From: Theocolax elegans
Lineage: Eukaryota; Arthropoda; Insecta; Hymenoptera; Cerocephalidae
Direction of reading: 5' to 3'
Length of the DNA stretch: 64,000 nucleotides
NCBI GenBank assembly: GCA_026168455.1
Contig: CM047426.1
Span: 41,868,307-41,932,306, forward strand
Below, one piece after another: positions 21,677 to 33,420 of the stretch; position 1 is the stretch's first letter; every line of letters starts with the position of its first letter. A program made the position numbers and the translations under genes. Below the pieces are notes generated by a model, which saw only the letters and a list, made by a program, of their open reading frames with translations, had not been told where the DNA came from and did no database searches.

Positions 21677-23998
21677 AAAAATGCGCCAAGACCCACGACC
21701 AATAGGAGTCGGGAGCTAACTCAGCACGTCCAGTTTCAGTACACGTATACGTTTTATATAACATGTGTGCGTTGGACAACTTAGATAATAGTCCACAACT
21801 AGAGCAGGTAGAGCAAGAGATTTTACAAGTACCTCGAGCACCCGCTAGAGGAACTTTGGGGAGGGGCAAGATATGGAGACAAGGTCAGCCTCCATATACT
21901 AGTTCTTTATACCCTAATCGAAGAGAACGGTCTGCAACTAGCGGCCGCGTTGGGTCGAGACGTTCTCGACTCGCTTGCGAGAAGCGCTAGGCTAGCCGAT
22001 GGTAGAACCCACCAATTGAGTGGGCACGTTATTAGTCGCGATTATGCCGAATTTGGAAGCGGAATGCTATTTTGGGGTTAATTTTATCCGAGTTTTCCGG
22101 GCTATCTATATATATTAGATCATACTCTGATTTCAAGTCCTTTAATTAGAAGTAGTGAGTGTAGGAAATGGTAATGCTTAGCTATCCGCAGCAGGAGTTG
22201 CTGACGTTACTGAGAAAGACCGTCAAGAGTTGCGCGAGTTTCTGGATAAAGTATTGTCGAACACATCACCAAAGATCGGTAGATCATATGATGTCGAGCA
22301 CGTAATCGACGTAGGTTCGACAAGACCGGTCAAACAAAAGTTTTAACCCGTCTCAGATAAGATTCGAGCAGAAATGTACCGCCAAGTACGAGAGATACTC
22401 CAGAACTGTATCATCGAACCCTCGAAATGTGGTTGGTCTAATCCTGTGGTGATGGCCAAGAAAGGAAAGAATGCGAGGCGTTTCTGTATCGACTTTAAGA
22501 AAGTCAATGCTCTGACAAAACCTGATGCATATCCTTTGTCGTATAAGCAGGATATATTGCGCAAGAAAGCCCGCTACATCTCCACCAACGATATCAATTG
22601 CGCATATCACCAGATTCCTTTAAAATGGAATCACGTCTGATAACGGCTTTTACGGTACCTGGAATGGGTTTGTTTCAGTTTACACGGATGCGGTACGACC
22701 TATCGAACTCCAGGGTAAGTTTTCAGCGCTCAATCAATAACGTGATTATAGCTGAACTAGATCCGTGGGCTTATGCTTACCTCGATGATATTATAATTAT
22801 ATCGGGGACACTCGAAGAGTATAAGCAAATGTTGAACAAGATGTTCACCCGGTCGGCGGAAGCAGGTTTATCTGTCACACAGGACAAACTTGTCTTCCAC
22901 CAACCCGAGATGAGATACTTGGGTATACGAGTCAACCGAGACGGGATCCGGCCTGATCCAGCGAAAATAGAACTGATAAAGGACTATCGGGCTCCCAGGA
23001 ATCTTAAACAATTGAAACGATTCCTTGGTATATCATCCTAGTACAGACGTTTTATACCTGATTTTGCTACGATAGCCGAACCCTTAATACGGCTTACCAA
23101 AAAGGAGCAAAAGTATGAATAGTTAGAAGAGCAAGAGAATGCCTTCCAGCGATTTAAAGCACTATTGATGACCGCATCATTATTGCAAACTCCCGCCGAA
23201 AAGGGCGAGTACGTCATACAAATCAACGATAGCAACACTGGTATCGGAGCGGTGTTAACCCAGATAGTCGACAGCGTAGAAAGAGTTCTAGAATTCGCAA
23301 GTCGAGTTCTCTCTCGGCCAAAAGAAACTACATTGTTCCTGAGCGCGAGTGTCTCGCCGTGGTATAAGCCATTAACAAATTCTGATAATATTTTGAAGGT
23401 TATAAATTTAAAGTAGTAGCTGATCATAGTAGTCTCCGTTGGTTACGTAATAACCGTAACCCAACGAGCCGACTCGTGAGATGGGCGTTAGAACTTTCGA
23501 TGCATAATCTCGCATGTACGAGGACGACGAGTCCGTTATAGCTTTGATTGCGTGGAGTCAGGCTACGAAAGACCCTTGGTATCTTACCTGGATGGGGGAT
23601 GTCAAGGATCGCCTGAGAGAATTTCAAGATTGGAAGATCCAAGGTGGTAATTTGTACTTATACCTTGTAGATACTAAGCTGGACAATATAATGGAAGATC
23701 AAGATGCTTGGAAATTAGTAGTACCGACGAAGCATCTGCAGGCGATTCTATGAGAATGCCATGAGGATTCTGTAGCCGGACATCTCGGTCGAGAGAAAAC
23801 GTTTGCTTACGTGACTAAGTTGTATTATTGACCACGTTATTATACCGAAGCTGGAGAGTATGGACGTCAATGCCAGGTATGCCAGCAGTGCAAAGTTGAT
23901 CGTTCTCCATTGAGTTTTATGGGGAGTTGAAAAACCATGCTAAGTGGTAGCAGGAGACGTAATTGGAGCACTTCCCCACTCTACACCTAGATATGGAT

Positions 23999-24862
23999 TG
24001 TAACGGTTTTGCTATTTTTAATAATAAATGCAATAAAATAATAACAATTCAGAACCGTTAAAATAATAGTCTCATTTACACGATCGGCCGCTTAGTAATA
24101 ATACGACTATAATAAGCCGTATAGGCGGAAGCGGCGGTAATCTTTACTTAGCGAAACGCGAGAAAAAGGGGTAAACAACCAAATAAGCAACAATGCAATA
24201 TTTAATTAATAACTAAAATAAATGTATTCGGGAAAAAGTAATACAGGCGCGTCGCAGCGCGCGAAACGCAGGTCGATATACACGCGAGGAATAAAGAGAG
24301 AAAGAGAGAGAGAGAGACTATCGAACTGACACTTACAGTGCGTTGATCGCGAACGAAAACAAGAGAACTTGACGATCTGCGTAGCCGCACCCTCGAATAT
24401 CCTGGACTGCGTTGACGCCAGATGAAGAAACCACTGGTCACCAACAAATAAACAAAACCAGTCACAGCACCAAAATGATCAATAAAAGAAATAACCGGCA
24501 GGCCCGATCACGAATTACTGTTAAGTAACGGCTAAGAAGGCAACGGCTGAGATCTATCTCTCTAAAAGGCTGAGAATCGTCTCCCGACGGTTGAATTTAA
24601 TCTCTCGACGGTTGAGTTTAATCTCTCGACGGTTGAGTTTAATCTCTCGACGGTTGAGTTTAATCTCAGTGCTCTCGCACTTATGAACCGAAAACTCTCT
24701 CTCTCTTTCCCTACTTTTACCTTTACGAAGGTCCGCGAAAATCGCCGAAAATCGTCGAACGTCGACCTGTAACATCTGATAGAGATTAATACATGTGGCT
24801 AGACAAAGAGAGAGAGAACATGACGAATTATCAAATATTTAATATTTATTAAATTCGTCATA
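23999..24862. mobile_element. 864-bp insertion in the Gypsy integrase, LTR-like
   Basis: GGAT precedes (23995-23998) and follows (24863-24866). Removing the insert and one GGAT rejoins the integrase frame from ARG-TYR-GLY to the VYQ-N-LFTRWIE stretch. The insert starts TGTAACGG like the LTR-like segment at 44732. It ends CGTCATA, so the right end is not a clean CA. It encodes nothing recognisable; a CpG-rich middle and a minisatellite fit a solo LTR. Confidence 0.65.
24577..24666. repeat. 21-bp minisatellite
   Basis: About 4.3 copies of CTCTCGACGGTTGAGTTTAAT; the first copy is slightly divergent. On the minus strand it reads as a seven-residue repeat, RREIKLN, in one open frame. Confidence 0.93.
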
Positions 24863-25370
24863 GGATATATATTAGTTTATCAGAATTTATTCACACGCTG
24901 GATAGAAGTGATACCGATTCGTAAAGCCAACGCCAAGACCATAATGAAGGAACTAAATGAACGAGTTATCACCCGTTATGGTACTCTGGAGGTATTTCTT
25001 TCGTATAAAGAAACGGAGTTTAAAAATAAACTTATAGATGATTACTTGATGTAGGAGGGAGTCCTTCATACGATAACCCCTCCTTACGATCCACAGGCTT
25101 CATACATTAAGAAAAAGCACAGCGCATGGAATGAGAAACTTCCTGATCTAGTATTTGCCCTAAATACGGCAATACAGAGCTCAACAGGGTGAAGTCCAGC
25201 CATGTTAAATTATGGCCAGCAGCCTGAGGCACCTGGCACAGCTCGTAGAGCACAGGACGAGCTGGTTAAGCAACGATTGGAATACCAGCGGTTGCTAGAC
25301 TGGAGTGACCGACTAACTAGACTAACTAAACTACATAAGAAAGCCTCAAATAATGAAACAAAAATCTAAG

Positions 25371-26014
25371 GGTAGGGAAGCTGGTTATTATAATGCTGGA
25401 ATGTGAGCAGCTTCCTTTAAGGTAGGAGATTTGGTATGGAAGAAGAATAGGATATTATCTTCCAGCACAGAAACTATTTTGGCCTAGTTAGCCTCAAAAT
25501 ACGTCAGCCCTTATTTAGTAATTCATTGTTTTGGTCCAAATACTCTTCAAATCTAAGACGTTCAAGGAAAAAACGAAAAGCCATGTACAATACCTTAAGC
25601 TGCACATATCCGAGGATTATGGAGACGAGTACGGGTAAGTAAACGACGTCGAGATCGGTCAACCAACCTTGGGAGACGCACCTCAGAGCGAGCAGATTTA
25701 TGCAAGTAAAGACGTCTCTGGCGACGAGACGCAAGCGAGCGAAGTTCACCAATGTAAACGCGAGCGCGCCCCCAGTTACGTGAGGTAGAGGTAGACCGCG
25801 AAAGAATCTAAGAGTCTTTGTGAGAACTCAAAGTAATATGTTAGGTCCGTCGGAAAAATACCGTTGCGAACAAACTAACCGAGGTAGAGGTCGACAACGA
25901 GATTCCACAAAACGAACCTAGTTGATTTATTTTAATAAATTTATTTAGTCGTCAAACCTTATACACTGCAACTCCTGCAAAACTTGACGGACGTCGACAT
26001 CTGTCGATTCTAAT
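25371..26014 (+). other. 3' part of the Gypsy-type element, no intact frame
   Basis: Continues from the integrase end into CpG-rich DNA (25600-25900) that may be the 3' LTR or leader-like sequence. I see no duplicate of it at the 5' side. A minus frame at 25504-25752 is antisense to degraded pol and is not a gene. Confidence 0.4.
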
Positions 26015-26470
26015 ACATTACAATAATATTAATATAATATTGCGAGAAACATTGTATGAAATATTTCTGTAATATTACAACAATATTTTGCAAAATATTT
26101 CAAGGTCTGCTTTAGGAACATTACATTAAATATTTCATTGATATTTTTGGCATATTTCTATTAAATATTTTTTTGTAATATTCACTAACTATTCCACCAA
26201 TATTAATTTAAAATATTACATGTAATGTTTTTTTGTAATATTTCGTGCTGTGTGGAAATTCATCAATAGTACATGTAATGTCTCTTTATTATTTTCGTAA
26301 TATTTCGTAAAACTTTAAAACAATATTTTAACCAAGGTTCACGCAATATTTCTTAAACAATGCTGAAATATTTCACATAATATTACGCTATAATGTTTCT
26401 ATAATGTTACACGAAATATATCAAAAAACTTTTCTGTAATATTTCAGTAAAATTTCGTAAGGCTGAAAAA
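26015..26470. repeat. AATATTTC/AATATTAC-rich dispersed repeat
   Basis: Dense, imperfect repeats of AATATT with TTTC and TTAC variants over ~450 bases; the same family is at 19785-19908. Confidence 0.6.
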
Positions 26471-26943
26471 AAATTATGTATTCGAATGTTCTAGAATATT
26501 CTACAAACATTGTTTTTAATTAATCACGTACCCAATTAGGTTGATTGAAAATTCGTCGATCATCCCGAGTGAAGTGTGAAAAAGGAAACGATGAGTAAAA
26601 AAATTTAACACATTTATTTCCTTTTGTAACGTAACGTTTCGGTGGTCAATGCCACACTCTTCAGACTGTAAAATTATTATTCACAAAAAAAAATTAAAAA
26701 TACATTCTAATGTAATATCGCGATTTGTGTATAGAATATCCAGTCGTAAGTCAATTTAAATTTTCGTTTCTTTTCCCTTATTATACACAAAGGAAACGTC
26801 AAAAGGGACCTATATACGACAAAGATTTCGGCAATATAAGTAAAGTATACGAATTTGCAACCGCTTATATAGTAATGAATCGAGCAATCAATGCTTACAT
26901 TTTTTCTATTGTGCACGAGCTTTGTATAGAAATATAATTGTTT

Positions 26944-28928
26944 TGCGACGCTACTTTTCGTCGGGAAAAATCTAATTAGATTAAATTATAAACCGACGGA
27001 GGTTCCGTCGTAGCGACGTTGAAAATGGCTAGATATCGCCGATTTATATTTTATTGGGCGCCTGGCGATATTTAAATAAAAATGAATAATTATTATGTTA
27101 CAACACTACTCGGCAACCCGGCAAATCTCCACCTCGACTCCTCGTCACAGAGGGAATCCCGACGGCTGGCCACCTCGGAACCGGCGGCTTTCAGAGTAAA
27201 GGAAAAATTAATAAATACACTCACGAATTCAATCTTATAACCACAAATTAATTTATTGGAAAATTAAATAATATATTATAATTTCCGGCACCAACACAAT
27301 ATTAACGCGATCCACGACCGACTCTCACACGTGCACACACTCACTCAACTTCCGTCCGTCCGGCAAATATATAAAAATATAATATTAATATAATTCGGCC
27401 GCCCGTCGGGCTAACCGTAAATATTACTCGCCTAATTACTCTTCAACTCCAACCAACTCGACTCACACCTCGACTAACAACTCTCGACTCTACTCTACTC
27501 AAATACTCTACTCTACAAAACCTCAAAAATACTCGACAAAATGGCTACTCTGCCTCAAAAATACGACTCTACGAAAAACACAACTATCTCCTCGGACGAT
27601 CGGGTAGCGAAACACGTCTGTCTCCTCGGACGATCAGGTAGCGAATACTCGAGACCGGCTTCTTCATCCGGCTCGCGGCGTGGCTTGATCCCCAAAATTA
27701 AGGATTTTCCTCCCCATCCTATCGATATCCTGCTCTATCTTACTATACTCCTTATCTGCCGGCGTTGATTAGGGTGGTTGATTGCGTGATCGATACGCGT
27801 AGTCAGCCTTGATCTTATTTCCGTCAAGGCCGATTATCCAATAATAGTGGTTTACGTCACCACCAACCTGTTCATTATTGGGTCGATCACACAACCAATC
27901 ATCCCCTGGCACTCGGAAGGCGCGCATTACAAATAATGAATTACCATATCGGTAACCCAGTCGGTGCTGCCGCCCCGTGCCTACCGACTATGTAATTACT
28001 ATCAACTATCCCGACACACTCATACATCAATTAGAATTTAATTTTAGCAACTATTTACATCTATATATATATTAAAAAATTATTAAAAATCGCCCAAACT
28101 CAACCGACGGATCTATGTATTTTATTTATTAACAACAACGCGATCTAGCTAAAATAATTAGTATAATATCAGATACGTGCGCGCGCTACAATATACACGT
28201 TTACATAGGTGTGCGCGCCGCCTATATCTATATATATCTATATATATTCTAGTATGCCGCGGTATACCGTATAAATTAGGTATACCGCGACTCCTACTCT
28301 ACTCGCGCTCCCCTCGCTCCGCGCGCTCCCACCCATAGTCCCACTACGGTTGCTCACTCGAGCGTCTTCGCGCGCGCAACACTCTCGCTGCTCGAGTGAT
28401 TCCCCCTTCCCCGCGCACCACGCCTAGTGCCGCACGAGCGTCGCCGTCGGTGCCGCGTTCCCCGGTATATGGGTGTAAGGTGGAGGAGCACCCTGGCTCT
28501 CCCGACTACTAGTACGCAGTTCGGGCGTGCGCGCACCCATGCGCCATCTCAGCCGTCGTCGTCTGCTGAGCACGTGTGACGGTTGAGGTTAGGACGCCGC
28601 CTAACCTCCCGTCTTGTTGTCATCAGCAGCGGATACGCCAGGTATCGTGAGACGACCTGGGCTCGGTCCTTGGCTCACGATACCTCTCGGCCGTGGTCTC
28701 GGTCGTAGTCCGCGTACTACCGTCGGATACCGATCGACTCTAAAACATACCCATACCGTGGGTATCAGTGTTATATTAAAAGTGCATCGGTGCACTTCGG
28801 TCCGCCTGCGAGGGATTCGCTACCTGCGACGCGATCGCGATCTATCATAATGTAACAATATGCATGCACATGACTTGTAAATACAAGCCATGTGCATGTA
28901 CTTGTGCGTTGTATTTTACAACGTCACA
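26944..28928. mobile_element. Solo LTR (1985 bp) in the left arm of the Penelope-like element
   Basis: Starts TGCGACGCTAC and ends CAACGTCACA, with GTTT on both sides (26940-26943 and 28929-28932). Taking it out rejoins the inverted arm: AATATAATTGTTT then AATTTAGCGCA, as in the right arm. It is CpG-rich in 28290-28830. A 36-base unit with CTCCTCGGACGATC is doubled at about 27590-27650. The frames inside show no known family. The ends resemble those of the LTR at 59688. Confidence 0.78.
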
Positions 28929-28932
28929 GTTT

Positions 28933-29172
28933 AATTTAGCGCATTTTTATTTTGGATATATTGTGCGAATTCTGTCTATTTAATTTAATGGAGTCTTCTT
29001 GTTTGTTGATAGATTTTTTTGGTAAATTAATATGCACCATTTCGGATGCAATTTTTTTCCATATTTTGCTTCTTTATCTAAAATTTTGAAGTTTTTCCAG
29101 TCAAAGTCGTGTTTGTTGTTCTGTATGTGTTGAAAAACAACAGAATTTTTACTTCTTCTATGTTCATTAATA
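28933..29172 (-). pseudogene. Inverted C-terminal fragment of the Penelope-like protein
   Basis: On the minus strand it reads RRSKNSVVFQHIQNNKHD and FDWKNFKILDKEAKYGKK, the same as the end of the forward copy at about 30860-30970. It is part of the inverted terminal segment, not a separate gene. Confidence 0.8.
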
Positions 29173-29177
29173 GTAAA

Positions 29178-31086
29178 TATGACAATAAAATCAGAAACTC
29201 TAAACAAAATAAAATAACATGTACCACAAACATTGACAGTTGGGTGAAAAATCTATCAAATATTGAAATACTGAATAATGTGACTGACGTAATTTCACTA
29301 GGACCTAAATTTAGTATTTCTTTTTCTCAGAATAATAATACTACGATAAATTATATAAAGTCTTTCGAAAATTTTATTTTTACAAACAAAATTAATGAAC
29401 AATATGCTGACTCTTTGAGACGAAATTTAGTGGACAACATAAACACACGTATGAAAGAAAAAACGCAACATACATCTATAAAAAACAGATTTATAATGAA
29501 TAAATATAAAGAAACCAAAGAATTTATAAAACACCACAATGACATTATTATAACATACGCCGATAAGCGAAATATACAACTGTAGTTATGAATAAACCGC
29601 AGCATTTTAACAAAATGGATTTACTATTATCCGATAGTGACTCTTACAAATCTATTTAAAAAAATCCATTAAAATTATTACAAAATTGCACTTATAAACT
29701 TCTCTACAAATGGAACGGCCAAGGTTATTTAGACAGGAAATATAAAAATATAAATATAAACCTTCGTGACTATCACAGACTAATACATTATTAGATAAAT
29801 GCTATGGATTACCTAAAATCCATAAAGAAAATGTTCCCTTAAGGCCATTAGTATACACGGCTGGATCACCAACAGAATTTTTATCTAAACAATTATATAA
29901 AACTCTTTCAAATTGTATAAAAAAACCACAATCGCATAAAAAAAATATTTTCGAGTTTATACACAAAATCAACGATGTAGCTATACCGACTGGTTTCTCA
30001 CTTATAAGCCTAGACGTCCAATCTTTATATACAAATGTAGGAAGTTCTTTAGTAAAAAACAGTATCGAAAAAAGATATAATCAAATTTTGTCTAAATCAG
30101 TGTATTCGCTAACATAGTAGTCTCGAGAGTACTTGTTTGGACAAACATAATTTCAAACCTATATTTTATTATAGATATGTTGATGATATAATAAGATGTA
30201 TTCCTATAGATAAAATCGATGAAATGTTATACAATTTTAATTCTTATAACGACAAATTAAAATTTACTTATAAAATAGAGAATAATAATAGAATCAGTTT
30301 TTTAAAAGTTTATTAATAAAAAATAATAACAAAATTGAATTTGACTGGTACACGAAACCGACGTTTTCTGTACGGTTTTTAAACTTTGAATCGGCACATC
30401 CAACCTCACAAAAAATTGCTATGGTTTACAATCTAGTAGACAGAGCAAAGTAATTATCAAATAAAAAATTCCATAAAATTAATATAAATAAAGCAAAGGA
30501 ATATCTAATTAAGAATAATTATCCGAATGATTTTATAGATAAATACATAAAAAAACGTCTCGCTATTTTAAATAATAAACCAAATAATCAAAACAGTAAT
30601 GAAAATACTAAATATAAACAAGTCCTCATTTTACCTTATTCGAAAGGTCTTTGCGAGAAAATGTCTACTAATTTAAAAAAACACGGAATAAAAACTGTCC
30701 CATGTGTAGAAAATAAATTAAACAATATCGTAATTAAAGGGAAAGACATATCTGATAGAAACACGCAAAATAATGTGGTATACAAACTCAACTGCATAGA
30801 CTCTGACGCATCTTACGTAGGACAAACAAAGAGACAAATAAAAATACGAGTTAATGAACCAAGAAGATGAAAAAATTCTGTTGTTTTTCAACACGTATAG
30901 AACAACTAACACGACTTTGACTGGAAAAACTTCAAAATTTTAGATAAAGAAGCAAACTATGGAAAAAGAATAGCATCCGAAATGGTGCATATTAATTCAC
31001 AAAAAAATTCTATCAACAAACAAGAAGACTCCATTAAATTAAATAGACAGTATTCGCACATTATATCCAAAATAAAAATGCGCTAA
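29178..31086 (+). pseudogene. Penelope-like reverse transcriptase with GIY-YIG endonuclease
   Basis: Would copy the element RNA and cut target DNA. The N-terminal part (29178-29585) has NVTDVISLGPKFSISF and IIITYADKRN, a variant of the family's KADKGN motif. The RT follows with many stops: CYGLPKIHKENVPLRPLV (about 29800), ISLDVQSLYTNV (about 30005), then a probable deletion near 30120 and the catalytic RYVDDIIR (about 30173-30192). Then LKFTYKIENNNRISFLK, FDWYTKPTFS and LNFESAHPTSQK. The C-terminal GIY-YIG nuclease reads NVVYKLNC ... ASYVGQTKRQIKIRV (30771-30850). The last His-rich part and the stop lie at about 31086. At least eight stops or shifts disable it. Confidence 0.82.
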
Positions 31087-31622
31087 ATTAAACAATTATA
31101 TTTGTATACAAAGCTCGTGCGTCACAATAGAAAAATGTAAACATTGATTGCTCGATTGATTACTATATAAGCGGTCGCAAATTCGTATACTTTACTTATA
31201 TTGCCGAAATCTTTGTCGTATAATATACATCCCTTTTGACGTTTCCTTTGTATATAATAAGGAAAAAGAAACGAAAATTTATATTGACTTACGACTGGAT
31301 ATTTTATATAGAAATCGCGATATTACATTAGAATGTAATCTATTATTTTTCTTTCACTGATTATTTGCTTTGTATCATCTGAGATGTATTTTTTATTTTT
31401 TTTGTGAATAATAAATTTTACAATCTGAAGAGGGTGGCATTGACTACCGAAACGTTACGTTACGAAAGGAAATGAATGTGTTAAATTCTTTTACTCATCC
31501 TTTTCTTTTTCACACTTGACTCGGGAAGATCAACAAATTTTTAATCAACCTAATTGAATAAACCATCGAGTGATAAAATCAAATGAACAACATGTAATCA
31601 CGTATCCGATTCATTTTCAGAA

Positions 31623-32270
31623 TTGGTAACCAAACATTATTTTCTCAAAACACTGGAAAAAGATTATTGTTACATTGAACCAATTACGTATGTTGTGGAT
31701 TCTCAGGTAGATGATGGAAGAAATGATAAACACATTATAAAACAGCTGATAAATGTAACTGCAACATTTATTCCAATGAGGAGCATCCTTACTTTGACAA
31801 CTTCGAGGTAAACAATCCTTTAGGCTCTCATGCCGGTATACAAAAGCTTGTAGCTGTTTATTACAGTGTTCCATGTTTATCTCCGGAAGTATTATCACTG
31901 CTTGAAAATATATTCGTAGCTGCTCTATTTCATTCAACAGATAGATTCTTTAAATCGGAATGTTTTTAATATTATTATAAAAGAAATAAATTTTAAATTA
32001 AAAAATGGACCATTCTGAGTTTTCTTTTCATTCGGCCTTATATTAGGCGACAATCTCGGCCTTAATCAGATTTTGGGATTTCAAGGTAGTTTCAGTGCCT
32101 ATTATTGTTGCAAATTTTGTACATAATCAAATTTCAAATGTAGAGAAAAACCGATGAATCAAATTTAAGAACATCATCTGGTTATAAAAAGGATGTTGCA
32201 ACAAAAAATCCAAAATTGACAGGTGTAAAAGAAAACTCTGTATGGAATAGGATCAATTGTTTCACCACAG
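31623..32270 (+). pseudogene. Remnant of an unidentified, transposon-associated protein
   Basis: Three frames line up: TKHYFLKTLEKDYCYIEPI (31627), then after a shift NPLGSHAGIQKLVAVYYSVP and LENIFVAALFHSTDRFF (31800-31960), then GLILGDNLGLNQILGF and SFSAYYCCKFC (32034-32121), and GVKENSVWNRINC (about 32223). The clustered Cys and the order suggest a conserved multi-domain protein. I recall similar uncharacterised proteins in arthropod and cnidarian genomes that behave as repeats but cannot name the family. It ends at a hairpin MITE. Confidence 0.45.
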
Positions 32271-32342
32271 GTAGAACGAAAGTACCACATTCCCTCCCGG
32301 CACCGAAAGAGGAATGTGTTATTTTCGGCCTATTGGTGGTGA

Positions 32343-32456
32343 AAAATAGTATACATCCCACGGGAGGTAAAATGGTCAACCCATAGCACATGTCAATTTA
32401 CATGTGCTATAGACTGACCAATATTTTACCTCCCTAAGTGTGTAATATACTATTTT
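32343..32456. mobile_element. 114-bp hairpin MITE
   Basis: Arms AAATAGTATAC...GGGAGGTAAAATGGTCA and TGACCAATATTTTACCTCCC...GTAATATACTATTT are inverted copies around ATAGCACATG / CATGTGCTAT. Nearly the whole element pairs with itself. Its tips resemble those of the hairpin at 59379-59483. Confidence 0.75.
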
Positions 32457-32690
32457 GAAACCGTTAAAAATTGACTTTCTACATGACGACTTAAAAGGAT
32501 TATTAAAAAATTTTTTTTTCTTATAAATAAAAATATGCAGTAAAGTGGAATTTTTTAATTGTATTAAATGACAGATTAAAATGCTTTGATTATTTTCATA
32601 TTATTATTAAGGGGGTGCCATACTAGATTATTACCGACCGAGTCAGATGGATACATTATTACATTTAATGAACAAATTATGGTTTTATTT

Positions 32691-32907
32691 GCAAAACGCA
32701 AATACAGAAGCACTAGATAATCACATAATACGCATTTATACGAAGTTTGAAGTCAATATGTGAAGGACACCCTAAAAAAAGTTTGCACGGAAAAAATAGT
32801 CATTTCTCCGTGCAGAAATTTCTTAGGGTGTCCTTGTTGTATTGATCTGGAACTTTGTAGAAAGACATATTACACCATTATCTAGTGCTTCTGTATTTGC
32901 GTTTTGC
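32691..32907. mobile_element. 217-bp hairpin MITE
   Basis: Starts GCAAAACGCAAATACAGAAG and ends with its inverted copy. Inner matches include ATCTAGTGCTTC-type sequence, AAGGACACCCTAA / TTAGGGTGTCCTT, and GCACGGA / TCCGTGC at the tip. Confidence 0.85.
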
Positions 32908-33420
32908 ATAATATTGACAAAAAATAAATAGTTTATATTATTGACAAAGTTATCTTAGTACCAATTTCGCCGCTAGAGTGCGCGACGCGCTTAGTCTGCA
33001 CTTTGTATTGTATACTTAGCGTGGAAGCACATGCACAAATGGTTGTAGCAATATGGCGTTAAATACCATAATTCATACACCGGCCTTATATCAATAAAAG
33101 ACATATAATAAAAGTCGTGCTTATGCATTGCAGAATGACGACATTCTTAGCTTATTTAATCGGGGCAACAATGGAAAGCAAAGACGATAAAAAATCAAAA
33201 TATTTTTATTTAGAGGCCACGGTTGCCTTGCATGTTCCCATCTCTCTCCCTCTCTCTCACTCGAACCATCTCCGTCCATCTCTCTCTCACTCTCTCTCTC
33301 TCGCTTTACCAGAATACGTACGCGCATGCGCATGCGCAATTTTCGGATAACTAGTGACGAACTTCTCGCGGCTCGAGTCCCGTTGCAGGATTACCAAGTT
33401 TGCTCGGTACAGAAAACACG
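32908..33420. other. Intergenic segment with CT microsatellite and an NRF-1-type palindrome
   Basis: No convincing gene. A CT-rich tract lies at about 33237-33303, followed at 33318-33334 by the alternating GCGCATGCGCATGCGCA. NRF-1/Ewg family factors bind TGCGCATGCGCA. Promoter function is inferred from the motif only. Confidence 0.4.

Larger units (their letters stand above)
22180..25370 (+). pseudogene. Gypsy-type pol: RT, RNase H, integrase, multiply broken
   Basis: RT runs from about 22330: CIIEPSKCGWSNPVVMAKKG, RFCIDFKKVNALT, DAYPL, INCAYHQIPLK, a frameshift near 22620, then MGLFQFTRMRYDLSNS and the catalytic YLDD at 22778-22789, DKLVFHQPEMRYLGIRV and LKQLKRFLGIS. RNase H has INDSNTGIGAVL (about 23224). 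The integrase zinc finger is GHLGREKTF with CQVCQQC (23871-23891). The core is split by an insertion (23999-24862) and resumes with LFTRWIEVIPIRKANAKT, where FLSYKETEF has Tyr at the place of a catalytic Asp, and TPPYDPQAS. Stops and shifts are frequent (22345, 23039, 23120, 23751, 23828, 25052, 25190). The Gypsy assignment comes from the RT-RH-IN order and motifs; clade not resolved. Confidence 0.83.
26535..31560 (+). mobile_element. Penelope-like element with inverted terminal segments
   Basis: The left part (26535-26943 and 28933-29172) is an inverted copy of the right end (about 30860-31554), giving arms of ~650-700 bp. The forward body between them encodes RT and GIY-YIG. Penelope-like elements are known for partial inverted or tandem terminal copies. 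The left arm is interrupted by a solo LTR. Confidence 0.78.

Noticed and set aside
25504..25752. Minus-strand frame of 82 residues
   Set aside because: Antisense to degraded Gypsy pol/3' sequence; no motif.
19909..26014. Matched 5' and 3' LTRs for the Gypsy-type element
   Set aside because: I found no repeated sequence between the two sides, so a full LTR pair cannot be claimed.
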